A DNA stretch of 39,461 nucleotides from Candidatus Cloacimonadota bacterium (GTDB lineage: Bacteria; Cloacimonadota; Cloacimonadia; Cloacimonadales; Cloacimonadaceae): NCBI GenBank assembly GCA_027318475.1, contig DAHVPC010000004.1, positions 1 to 39,461 on the forward strand, read 5' to 3'. The position numbers and the translations under genes were made by a program. How positions within the stretch are numbered: position 1 is the first letter of the stretch; each line of letters starts with the position of its first letter. Under the pieces are notes generated by a model, which saw only the letters and a program-made list of their open reading frames with translations, was not told the DNA's origin and made no database searches. Positions 16,083 through 23,687 of this stretch are shown here, piece after piece.

Positions 16083-17372
16083 TCACCCTTCCACCGTCTC
16101 GTCTTCCCGGGAATGGCGCTGCAGCAGCACCACGCAGTCCTCGATGGCGGCCTTGCCCTGCACGATGTCCTCCGCGAGGGCATAGCAGGTGGGCGAGCCG
16201 CAGGCGCTGCAATTCAGGCCCGGCAAGGTGGTGAGGATCTCGTTGATCTGTTTCATCTTGACGATGGCGGTCTTGATGTCCTTGTCCAGTTCCATCACGG
16301 GGCGCGGCGTGAGCGGCGCCACTTCGAACTCGCCTTCGCCGTAGAGTTCTTCGAGGTCGCGTACGTCCACTTCGCCGTTTTCCCCTTCCTTGATCATTTT
16401 CTTGATCCGGCTCATCGCCACGAAGGGGTTTTCCACGTTGAAGCAGCCGCCCACGCAGCCGTTGGTGCAACTGCGCAGGACTATGTAGTCGTATTGGTCC
16501 AGATAGTGGTCTTCCACCCGGGAGAGGATCTCCATCACGTTTTCCACGCCGTTCACGGAGAGCGCGCGGATGTCCTCGCAATCCACCAGTTCAGCCTGCA
16601 CGCCGGACAGCGCCCAGGTGAGGCCTCGCGGATAGGTATCGATTGTAGGCGGGTGGTTTTGCAGATTTTTGATGTGTTCGCGGACCTTGCCATAGATCAT
16701 GCCGATGGAGAAAGCCCCGTCCTGAAGATGCTTGTAAGCGCCTTCGGGCTGGTGCACGGCGGTCACGTGCGCCGCGCAGGGAACGATCAGGAAAATGCCG
16801 ATCTCGTCTTCGGCCAAGCCTCTTTCCGCCTGGATCTTTTCCCGCAGATAGCGGGTGAGGATGCTCATCGGCGCTTCCTGATGGAAAAGGTTGGGCAGCA
16901 GCGAGGGGAACTTCAGCTGGATCAGGCGCACCACCGTGGGGCAATTGCTGGAAAGGATGGGACGCTTGTCGCGGTTGGCGCGGATGTAATCCCGGATCAT
17001 TTCGATCATGAAATCCGTGACCATCGCCTCTTCCTGGACCTCGTCGAAGCCCAGGGCAAACAGCGCCTGCTTGGCGACGCCGTAGGAAACGTCCTCTGTG
17101 AATTGGCCGAAATAGGAGGTGGAAACGATCGCCACGGTGTGCTTGAAATTGCTTAGCAGATCGAGGGAATCGCTGCGCGGCAGGATGGCATGGAAGGGGC
17201 AGACGGTCACGCAGTTGCCGCAGTCCACGCAACGGTTGGGATCGATCTGCGCCTTGCGGTCGCGCACACGGATGGCCTCGGTGGGGCAGACCCTCACGCA
17301 GGCCGTGCAGCCCGTGCAGTTGTCCTCGAGGATCTGCAGGGCATGGAAGTATTTGGTTTCTTTAGCGTTCAT
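16083..17372 (-). CDS. Sensory-type [FeFe] hydrogenase-like protein (HydS-like)
   Basis: 429 residues from the ATG at 17372, inside the end of the upstream gene; a TTG at 17381 is possible but weaker. Two [4Fe-4S] motifs (C19/22/25/29 and C48/51/54/58) precede an H-cluster-like domain. L1 reads SSNCPTV, so Asn143 replaces the proton-relay Cys while the cluster ligand C144 remains. L2 has only PC (C199) without the KxxE, and L3 is CTNGC (C302, C306). A C-terminal FeS domain (C388, C391, C396, C413) follows. This layout matches the sensory or group C/D class rather than a catalytic hydrogenase, so H2 or redox sensing is the likely role, acting on neighbouring DRTGG, ATPase and PHP proteins. Confidence 0.85.
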   Translation of the reverse strand: MNAKETKYFHALQILEDNCTGCTACVRVCPTEAIRVRDRKAQIDPNRCVDCGNCVTVCPFHAILPRSDSLDLLSNFKHTVAIVSTSYFGQFTEDVSYGVAKQALFALGFDEVQEEAMVTDFMIEMIRDYIRANRDKRPILSSNCPTVVRLIQLKFPSLLPNLFHQEAPMSILTRYLREKIQAERGLAEDEIGIFLIVPCAAHVTAVHQPEGAYKHLQDGAFSIGMIYGKVREHIKNLQNHPPTIDTYPRGLTWALSGVQAELVDCEDIRALSVNGVENVMEILSRVEDHYLDQYDYIVLRSCTNGCVGGCFNVENPFVAMSRIKKMIKEGENGEVDVRDLEELYGEGEFEVAPLTPRPVMELDKDIKTAIVKMKQINEILTTLPGLNCSACGSPTCYALAEDIVQGKAAIEDCVVLLQRHSREDETVEG

Positions 17373-17865
17373 TGTTGGCAAAGTAGATCAGGAATTCCAA
17401 TACGGTTGAGCCGCCGGCCGAGGATGTGATGTGCAGCGCGTCGGCGTTCTTTTGGATGTTGGGCAGGCCGAGTCCGGCTCCGAAACCCATTTCGCGCACC
17501 ATGTCGTCTGCGGTGGAAAACCCGGGGACCATGGCCTGGGCGATATCGGCGATGCCGGGCCCTTTGTCGCGGAAGACGACGTGGATCAGGTCGGAGTGGA
17601 TATAGCTGTCCATCATGCCTCCCCGGGAATGCGCCGCCACGTTGATCTCGGCCTCATAGGCGGCAACGGCGACCCTGCGCAGTACCTCGGGGTCCACGCC
17701 CAGACGCTTGAGCAGGTTCTTCACCTCCGCCGAGCCCTTGCCTGCCGTGTTGAAGTCCTTTTCCGGGATCAAAGATTCCAGGACCACGTCAGCCTCGGGA
17801 GGGGCGCTGAAGAACCCTTTCACCGATTCCTCCAGGCCGGAACGGATGTTCCAGAATTCGCCCAT
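17362..17865 (-). CDS. Anti-sigma-factor-like ATP-binding protein (RsbW/SpoIIAB fold)
   Basis: 167 residues if started at the ATG at 17865, immediately after the preceding stop; an ATG at 17895 would overlap that gene by 29 bases. The GHKL-type ATPase core has an N box EAEINVAAHS (Asn75), FRDKGPGI (98-105) and GFGAGLGLPN (127-136), the pattern of anti-sigma regulatory serine kinases. The first 40 residues form a separate short region. It lies in the regulatory half of the operon and overlaps the sensory hydrogenase start by 11 bases, so close cooperation is likely. The target is unknown. Confidence 0.85.
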   Translation of the reverse strand: MGEFWNIRSGLEESVKGFFSAPPEADVVLESLIPEKDFNTAGKGSAEVKNLLKRLGVDPEVLRRVAVAAYEAEINVAAHSRGGMMDSYIHSDLIHVVFRDKGPGIADIAQAMVPGFSTADDMVREMGFGAGLGLPNIQKNADALHITSSAGGSTVLEFLIYFANNER

Positions 17866-17866
17866 C

Positions 17867-18214
17867 TCAGATCTTACAGCTGCGAAGTCCTGCATTGAAC
17901 AGCAAACCGCTGGATCTGTACATGGTCATTTTTGTGCAGATCAGCGGGAGCTTGCGTTCCCGGGCCATTTCCACGATCTCGTCCAGAGGGCGTTTGCCCC
18001 GCACAAAGATGATCCCGACGATGTCGATCATGTCCGCCAGCCGGATCACCTGGTTGTTGGTCAGGCCGGTCAGCAGGAGCGTGGGTTCCTTGGTGCACAT
18101 CAATATATCGCTGATCAGGTCGGAGGCAAAAGCGCACGGCACTTCGACCGCCAGATCCGCGCTCGGGATCAGCGTTTCGCCTTCCAGAATGGTCACAATG
18201 TCCTTTAAATACAT
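17867..18214 (-). CDS. DRTGG-domain protein (first copy), first gene of the hydrogenase operon
   Basis: 115 residues of DRTGG type: after an N-terminal helix come EVPCAFASDLISDILMCTKE, PTLLLTGLTNNQVIRLADM, DIVGIIFVRGKRP and a C-terminal helix. It is probably a small ligand-binding or regulatory protein with no visible catalytic site. AGGTGAA precedes the ATG at 18214. The stop TGA is followed within one base by the next ATG, so translation is coupled. I see no strong promoter in the 200 bases upstream, so the operon promoter may lie further up or be non-canonical. Confidence 0.8.
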   Translation of the reverse strand: MYLKDIVTILEGETLIPSADLAVEVPCAFASDLISDILMCTKEPTLLLTGLTNNQVIRLADMIDIVGIIFVRGKRPLDEIVEMARERKLPLICTKMTMYRSSGLLFNAGLRSCKI

Positions 18215-18405
18215 TCAATTTCACCTATGGTAAAGATTAAAGCCAATCCAAAGGGAGGTCGATATCCGTCAAGGAAATCCTTGCTTGCCTGGAGTTCAGC
18301 GAGCACAGCGAGCTTGGACTTCAGGCCCCCCGATACCAGTACGTCATGAGGGACAGGGCCTTGCTGAAGCCGATCCTCCAGCGTCGCTTTGGCTCCAGCA
18401 GACAT
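18205..18405 (-). CDS. Possible small protein, unrecognised
   Basis: An open frame of 66 residues begins at an ATG (18405) with a poor ribosome site and ends 10 bases inside the first operon gene. The composition looks protein-like (VPHDVLVSGGLKSKLAVLAE, then ASKDFLDGYRPPFGLALIF), but I recognise no family. If real it would be the first gene of the hydrogenase operon. It could also be a decayed gene fragment. Confidence 0.3.
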   Translation of the reverse strand: MSAGAKATLEDRLQQGPVPHDVLVSGGLKSKLAVLAELQASKDFLDGYRPPFGLALIFTIGEIECI

Positions 18406-18424
18406 TAACAGATTCCGTTTTACA

Positions 18425-19018
18425 TCACTTGCGGATGCCGAGTTTATCCAGCCAGGCCTCGATTTCCGGCTGTGAGGAGTTCGCCTCCGTGCCCCGAATG
18501 GCCAGTCCCTGCAGAACTTTGGCTTCCGGAACCGTCTCCTTAATGTCGTCAACGCTATTCCCCAAGCGGCTTCCGCCGTGTGTGCAGAACGGCACGACGG
18601 CCTTGCCTGCCAGATCGACGCTTTCCAGCCAGGTGAACACAGCCATCGGCATGGTGCCAAACCAGTTCGGGTAGCCCACAAACACAGTGCCGTACTCTGC
18701 GGCGCTTGCAAGGGTGTCGGCCAGAGCCGGGCGGAGCTTTTCCTCCCATTCCTTGCGTCCCACTTTCACGCACTGGGAGTACTCTTTCGGATAGGGTTTT
18801 TCCGGGACGATCTCAAAGATGTCGCCGCCCGTCAATTCCTGGATCTTGGTGGCGACCGCCCGCGTGTTTCCGGTGTGGGAAAAGTATGCTATCAACACCT
18901 TGTTCCTCTCTTTTGGTTGCGATTCCGATTGCTTTACCACTTCGGGCTTGCCATTACCGCAGGCGGCGAGGGCGAGGGCGGCCAATATTGTGATCACTGC
19001 GCAGGAGGCCAGTTTCAT
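18425..19018 (-). CDS. Flavodoxin-like lipoprotein
   Basis: 197 residues from the ATG at 19018, which has an AAGGGAAG site; longer frames lack one. The N-terminus is a lipoprotein signal with lipobox LAAC (Cys20), so the protein is anchored outside the cytoplasmic membrane. The rest is a flavodoxin fold that should bind FMN: AYFSHTGNTRAVA is the phosphate loop, followed by FVGYPNWFGTMPMAV and PFCTHGGSRLGNS. This is the flavodoxin_4 type often found in anaerobes. Electron partner unknown. It is transcribed towards the hydrogenase operon but separated from it by about 200 bases. Confidence 0.9.
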   Translation of the reverse strand: MKLASCAVITILAALALAACGNGKPEVVKQSESQPKERNKVLIAYFSHTGNTRAVATKIQELTGGDIFEIVPEKPYPKEYSQCVKVGRKEWEEKLRPALADTLASAAEYGTVFVGYPNWFGTMPMAVFTWLESVDLAGKAVVPFCTHGGSRLGNSVDDIKETVPEAKVLQGLAIRGTEANSSQPEIEAWLDKLGIRK

Positions 19019-19184
19019 ATCGTTCTTCCCTTTCTGAACTTTGTTTTCGCGCTGTCTTGCGTGCTTAAAGCGCCTTTTCAAGGGCTTTGCGAGGCATTCG
19101 CCCAGCCGGGGCAATGTCGGCGGGCTTTGCTTTTTTGTCAATGGCGGAGTTTCCGGGCCGCTTCCGGCGAGCAAGAGAAATTCC

Positions 19185-19213
19185 TTGACAGAAAAACACT
19201 GAAGTTACAAAAT
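19185..19213 (+). promoter_or_regulatory. Candidate promoter upstream of the envelope operon
   Basis: TTGACA (19185-19190, perfect) and CAAAAT (19208-19213) are 17 bp apart. It would drive the small frame at 19324 and then the operon from 19493. The region 19019-19492 otherwise contains only that small frame. Confidence 0.4.
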
Positions 19214-19323
19214 GGCAGTGTCATTGTTAAGCGATCGGATGCTGGCCGGGCTCGATCTTTGGCCTGGCGAAACGGTTGCCGCGAAGCGGGGCAAACTGCT
19301 GCGGGCTCTGGAAGTGAGGAGCC

Positions 19324-19467
19324 ATGAAAGCGATATTGGTTTTGGCTTGCCTGCGCGCCCTGTTTTCGGGATTGGGCGCGGAGGTGAACAGCAGCCGTGA
19401 ATACGGTACTTTGAAGATTGTCGCGCTCATGCGCACTGTAATCTCCCCTGGACAGGAATCAGTCTGA
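19324..19467 (+). CDS. Possible 47-residue secreted peptide or decayed 5' gene end
   Basis: An ATG with a good GAGGAG site opens a 47-codon frame. It begins MKAILVLACLRALFSGLGAE, a plausible signal peptide, and continues NSSREYGTLKIVALM. The second part resembles the start of the mature EEP-Omp85 protein encoded at 21313 (HSYGSLKAVTINVW), so this may be the broken 5' end of a paralogue. The sequence after it shows no continuation in another frame that I can recognise. Either a small exported peptide or a remnant. Confidence 0.35.
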   Translation: MKAILVLACLRALFSGLGAEVNSSREYGTLKIVALMRTVISPGQESV

Positions 19468-19492
19468 TCATTGCCTGAAGAGAGGTGCGGTT

Positions 19493-20539
19493 ATGAGACA
19501 AAAGTTTAGCAGGCAGATATCCCTGCTTGGTATCATCATTTTGGCCATTTTAGTATTCATGGGTGGCTGCGACCACAATCCCCGCAAGTCTTACCGGCGC
19601 CATCTTTGCTCGGTGGACGCGGACGGCAGGCATTTCCAGCGCGTGATCTACAACAATTATGCCGTCCACACTGAAGGAAGTTTTTTAGATGGGTACACGC
19701 ATCACACTCACCACTACATGAACTGGGTCTTTCGCGGCAACACTCCAAGGCTGCTGATCTTCTACAACGATGCCATTGCCCTGGCCGACGCGGACGGCAG
19801 CAATGAGGAATCAGTCTATTCCCTGGTGAACGATGTCACCAGAGATCTAAACGTGGTTTTCCCCGAGCCGGGCTCCAATGGCTACTTCAATTTCGGCACC
19901 AAACTGCTGAAGATAGACCTTGCCACCGGATACGAAGGCACTGTGGCACAGTCTGAAAACTATCTGCGTTACCCCCTGTGCGACCAGCAGGGCAGATATA
20001 TCACCACCGTCGACGGCCAGGACCGGGTGTTGATTCATGACCTGCAGTCTGGGACATCCGAAACCTGGACGACGCCCACTCCGGCCAGAAGGGCGTATTA
20101 CTACCCCTCCGGGGACAAACTGATCTACTCGAATCCTCCCTACGTATGGATTCTGGGCCGGGATTCCGCCACTGCGGACACCCTCTTCAATTCGGGCAAT
20201 AACATCATGGTCCGACCGGTTGGGGATGGCGGTAAATTCCTGGCCTCCCTGCCCTCGATTACCGATCTGGTGCTGTTCGACCTGGCCGACAGCACCTATC
20301 AGGTTTTGGGGCATGTTAACAATACGCATCCCATCGACGTATGCCGCAACGGCCGGGACATCTTCTTCGCCGATGACTACACAATCTATCGGCATGACCT
20401 GAGCTCCGGGATCACAGAGCCCATCCTGACCTCCGGGGCGGAGAATGCCAACGCGCGCAGGTTTCTGAGCCTCAGTTCCAGCCCTGATGGCCAGGCCGTC
20501 TATTTCATCTGCGAAACTTACGACTATTACAACGATTAG
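19493..20539 (+). CDS. Lipoprotein with TolB-like beta-propeller repeats
   Basis: A 348-residue probable lipoprotein. Its signal peptide has a long hydrophobic stretch ending MGGC (Cys26). The mature part has repeated blades of the type VDADGRHFQRV, LADADGSNEESV, PSGDKLIYSNPPY and SSSPDGQAVYFI, as in TolB/WD40-like propellers. No catalytic motif is visible; a binding or scaffold role at the envelope is likely. It is the first gene of a three-gene unit (14 bp, then 12 bp spacing) ending in the EEP-Omp85 fusion, so its ligand may be linked to that protein. Confidence 0.8.
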   Translation: MRQKFSRQISLLGIIILAILVFMGGCDHNPRKSYRRHLCSVDADGRHFQRVIYNNYAVHTEGSFLDGYTHHTHHYMNWVFRGNTPRLLIFYNDAIALADADGSNEESVYSLVNDVTRDLNVVFPEPGSNGYFNFGTKLLKIDLATGYEGTVAQSENYLRYPLCDQQGRYITTVDGQDRVLIHDLQSGTSETWTTPTPARRAYYYPSGDKLIYSNPPYVWILGRDSATADTLFNSGNNIMVRPVGDGGKFLASLPSITDLVLFDLADSTYQVLGHVNNTHPIDVCRNGRDIFFADDYTIYRHDLSSGITEPILTSGAENANARRFLSLSSSPDGQAVYFICETYDYYND

Positions 20540-20553
20540 GACTGGGAGGAAAG

Positions 20554-21300
20554 ATGAAAAGATATAGAGCGGCTCTCGCGATCCTGATCCTGTGTGTATG
20601 CGGGACGCTATCGGCCGGGGCTTACCAGATGCTCAGCAGTTTCGACACCGCCACCCCGCATCGCTTTCAGCTGCAGGTTTTCGGATGCAGTTCCCTGAAT
20701 CTGGCCGGCAAGGTCAGGGAGGTGGATTTCTACTACAATGGGGATAGTTATAGCGGCATCTCTGGCCTGGGCCTGGATTTCGGGATCGATCCCTGCAACG
20801 AGGCCGGGCTGGACGCCTGGATTGGCCATGGCGCCAAACTGCATTACAAAAGGCTGCTAAAGCAAAAGGCCAATAGCGTCCTGTCCATCGCCCCGGCCTA
20901 CAACTTTGAGTATGGAACCTACGAAACCACCCCCGGTTCCAACCAAAACACTCCTCAAGGCTCGCAGAAATACTATGCCCACGGCCTTGAATTGGCCGTG
21001 CTCTATACTATCCCCATGTCTGAAAAAAACTCCTGTAACTTATCAGCCAGGATGAACCTCGACTTACTCAATTCCACCGGCAGATATGAAGTTCCCGGAG
21101 GAGGCGTCGAGGACATGGAGTGGGGTCCCTACTTCATTGCGCATGGCGGCGTCACAGCCAACTGGCGCTTCCATTTGGGGGGTCACATTGCCTTCATTCC
21201 CGAGTTGGGGCTGGAAGTTTGCTCCATGCGGAATGACGCTCCCATCGTCAGATTCAGCGGCGGGATGGCTGTTTCCGCCTCTTGGGATTTTCCAAAATAA
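20554..21300 (+). CDS. Exported outer-membrane beta-barrel-like protein
   Basis: 248 residues with a Sec signal peptide (cleavage near LSAGAYQ). The mature part alternates short amphipathic beta strands with turns (FQLQVFG, AKLHYKRLL, LAVLYTIPM, GGVTANWRFHLGGHIAF) and ends in an aromatic-containing strand, SASWDFPK. This fits a small outer-membrane barrel. I do not recognise a specific family. A GGGAGG site precedes the ATG, and the gene lies 14 bp after the propeller lipoprotein. Its function is unknown. Confidence 0.7.
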   Translation: MKRYRAALAILILCVCGTLSAGAYQMLSSFDTATPHRFQLQVFGCSSLNLAGKVREVDFYYNGDSYSGISGLGLDFGIDPCNEAGLDAWIGHGAKLHYKRLLKQKANSVLSIAPAYNFEYGTYETTPGSNQNTPQGSQKYYAHGLELAVLYTIPMSEKNSCNLSARMNLDLLNSTGRYEVPGGGVEDMEWGPYFIAHGGVTANWRFHLGGHIAFIPELGLEVCSMRNDAPIVRFSGGMAVSASWDFPK

Positions 21301-21312
21301 GGAGTGTGCAAG

Positions 21313-23538
21313 ATGAAAAAAGCGTGCGTCCTGCTTATCCTCTGCTCGAGCCTGGCACTGGGTTTTGCCAGTTCGGGCCCTATTGAAGTTCACAGCTACG
21401 GCTCCCTCAAGGCCGTAACCATCAACGTCTGGAGCGGCTCGGATTATCAGGGTGTGAGATCGTTTGGGTATTGGGAAACGCCGGAAATCCTCGAGCAGCG
21501 CTATCAGGGACTGGTTGAAGAATTGCGCGGGCTGCGGCCCGACGTGGTCTTTCTGCAGGAAGTCAATCCCGTGCGCAAATACAGCCGCCGCCTGGCGAAA
21601 GACCTCGCCATGGACGAGATCCACCAGGTCTGCATCGCTGGACTCAAAGTATTCGGTCTCGGCATCCCCAAAGGCTTCATGGAAGGCAACGCCATCCTGG
21701 CCAGGCCGGAATTGCGCCTGCAGAAAGTTGACGATTGGAAGCTGTCCGGCAGCCCCGGCATCTATTCGGACAACTTCACCTTCCACACGGATGAGACCGT
21801 TTCCGCGCTGGTTGGGCAGATCGTTTACGACGCCAAGCCGCTGAACCTCGTCTGCGTGCACCTCTCCGCCTATCCGGAGCGCGATCCGGCGCTGCAGGAC
21901 AGTTTGCGGGCTCTCGGGATGCGCGATGGTTTATCGGCCGAAACCCTCGCTGATTTTGATAGAAAGTGGTCCGCGGGCCTGGAGCGCAGGGAAAAGGAAA
22001 CGCGGCGCCTGCTGAAGCGGATCAAAGGACTGGATCAACAAACACCGCTGATCATGGGCGGCGATTTCAACGCGACACCCGGCTCGCCGGTGATGGCCAG
22101 GATCACGGAGGAAGGCGGGTTCACGGACAGCGCGGAAGGCATGCCAGAGTATTACACCTGGGACGCGGTGAACAACTCCAACACCTGGCACAGCGCCTTG
22201 CGGACCGACGCGCGCGGCAAACCGGACACGCCCTGGGAGAACTTCAGCTCCGCGGCAGCCTCGCTTTCGCGACGTCTGGATTACATCCTGCTGGACAAGT
22301 TTTGGAATGCATCCGACGTCATGGACAACCACCCGGCCTTCACAGATCCTGAAGACTCCCTCTATGTTTCCGATCACTACGGCGTGCTCACAGATCTCGA
22401 CATGAAGCGCTTTCTGGCCGAGGCTCCCAAACAATTCGACACCATTCCGCGCTCGAAAACGATCGTCCTCTCCGGCTTTCCCATCCTGATGTACGACACG
22501 GACACCGGCTTCGGCTACGGCGCCAAGGGCTATCTGCGCAACGCCTTCCAAAGGAACGAATCCTTCGACCTGATCTTGTTTAACAGCACCAAAGGGGAAC
22601 GCTGGTACAAACTGGAATTTTCGCTGCCGGACAAGGAATTGCGCCAACGCCGGAAATACCCGCTGGCCCTGGATCTGAAGATCGATTACGACAAATGGAT
22701 CAACAGTAAATACTATCCCTCCGATTACGATTCCGCGACCGACGAACCCGAGGAATACCAAAAGGAACCGTTTGAGGTCCTGCTCATGCTGACGCACCCC
22801 TTCAACCGCTACCTGAACGGCCAGATTGGCCTGCGCTTCAAGCATGTGAGCATGTATGGCTACCCCGAGGGCGGTGATTTGGCAGGCGAACTTGAGGAGG
22901 AGTACCACAACGAAGCGGCCTACCTGAGCAACATCCTCAACCTGCGCCTGGATACGCGGGACAGTGTGAACAATCCCAGCCGGGGCTACGTTTTGCAGTA
23001 TGAACTGGAATCCAACTATCTGCAGAACTCTATCCAAAACGCGTTGGATTGGGATTCGTTTGAGTGGGATAGAGAGAAATCCCTGCAGTTCAGCTGGGGC
23101 ACGGGTTTCGACTTTCTGCGCCAAACGCTGAACGCTCAATATTATACGGTGCTGTTCTATCCGCGGACAGTCCTGGCCTTACGGGTGCAGGGAGCTTCGC
23201 AAACAATTGTGGAGGATGACCCCATTCCCTTGCCTGCGATGTTGCCCCTGGGCGGGGGGACCACGCTGCGCGGCAGCCCCACAGACCGCTATCTGGGCAA
23301 CACCGTCGCGATTGGCAACGCCGAGGTCCGCTTCCCCATCTGGAAAGGCTTTGGCGGGGTCCTGGGCTATGATTTCGGTGAAGCAGTTTCCAACCGCGGT
23401 AAGCTCCGCTGGGACAAGATCGTCTCCAATCCCGTGGTGGGACTGCGCTACTACCTCGCCGACTTTGTCGTGCGGGCGGACATCGGTTTTGGCAAGGAAA
23501 CCACCGGCTTTTACTTCAACTTTGGCCATGCGTTCTGA
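21313..23538 (+). CDS. DNase I-like (EEP) phosphoesterase fused to an Omp85-type barrel
   Basis: 741 residues from the ATG at 21313, eight bases after AAGGAG; the upstream GTG overlaps that site. A Sec signal (1-20) is followed by an endonuclease/exonuclease/phosphatase domain (about 30-370). The expected active-site residues are present: Asn38 in TINVW, Glu83 in FLQEV, His in VCVHLSAYP, Asp251 and Asn253 in GGDFNATP, and Asp354-His355 in SDHYG. Residues from about 390 form a beta barrel of the Omp85/surface-antigen type with RDSVNNPSRGY, then LPLGGGTTLRGSP (Arg653-Gly654, the L6 VRG-like motif), and end FYFNFGHAF with terminal Phe. No POTRA repeats are obvious. It probably displays or secretes a phosphoesterase; the substrate (nucleic acid, phospholipid or inositol phosphate) is unknown. 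Confidence 0.88.
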   Translation: MKKACVLLILCSSLALGFASSGPIEVHSYGSLKAVTINVWSGSDYQGVRSFGYWETPEILEQRYQGLVEELRGLRPDVVFLQEVNPVRKYSRRLAKDLAMDEIHQVCIAGLKVFGLGIPKGFMEGNAILARPELRLQKVDDWKLSGSPGIYSDNFTFHTDETVSALVGQIVYDAKPLNLVCVHLSAYPERDPALQDSLRALGMRDGLSAETLADFDRKWSAGLERREKETRRLLKRIKGLDQQTPLIMGGDFNATPGSPVMARITEEGGFTDSAEGMPEYYTWDAVNNSNTWHSALRTDARGKPDTPWENFSSAAASLSRRLDYILLDKFWNASDVMDNHPAFTDPEDSLYVSDHYGVLTDLDMKRFLAEAPKQFDTIPRSKTIVLSGFPILMYDTDTGFGYGAKGYLRNAFQRNESFDLILFNSTKGERWYKLEFSLPDKELRQRRKYPLALDLKIDYDKWINSKYYPSDYDSATDEPEEYQKEPFEVLLMLTHPFNRYLNGQIGLRFKHVSMYGYPEGGDLAGELEEEYHNEAAYLSNILNLRLDTRDSVNNPSRGYVLQYELESNYLQNSIQNALDWDSFEWDREKSLQFSWGTGFDFLRQTLNAQYYTVLFYPRTVLALRVQGASQTIVEDDPIPLPAMLPLGGGTTLRGSPTDRYLGNTVAIGNAEVRFPIWKGFGGVLGYDFGEAVSNRGKLRWDKIVSNPVVGLRYYLADFVVRADIGFGKETTGFYFNFGHAF

Positions 23539-23627
23539 AAATTCGGCATATTATTGGGATAAATGCGCCAATCGCAGCCCAGATTCCCTTTTCCGGCAAA
23601 AAATAGTGCAGGAAAACCAGAAAAAAC

Positions 23628-23656
23628 TTGACTAATAACTAGGACGCTACATTAAT
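23628..23656 (+). promoter_or_regulatory. Candidate promoter of the FGE-like lipoprotein gene
   Basis: TTGACT (23628-23633) and ATTAAT (23651-23656) are separated by 17 bp, in the 149-base gap before the gene at 23688. The -35 matches five of six positions and the -10 four of six. Confidence 0.5.
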
Positions 23657-23687
23657 GGCGTCAATCTAACAACCTATGGAGGTTAAT

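Noticed and set aside
21931-23139. 402-codon minus-strand frame opposite the EEP-Omp85 gene
   Set aside because: The plus-strand product has clear catalytic and barrel motifs; the opposite frame has none.
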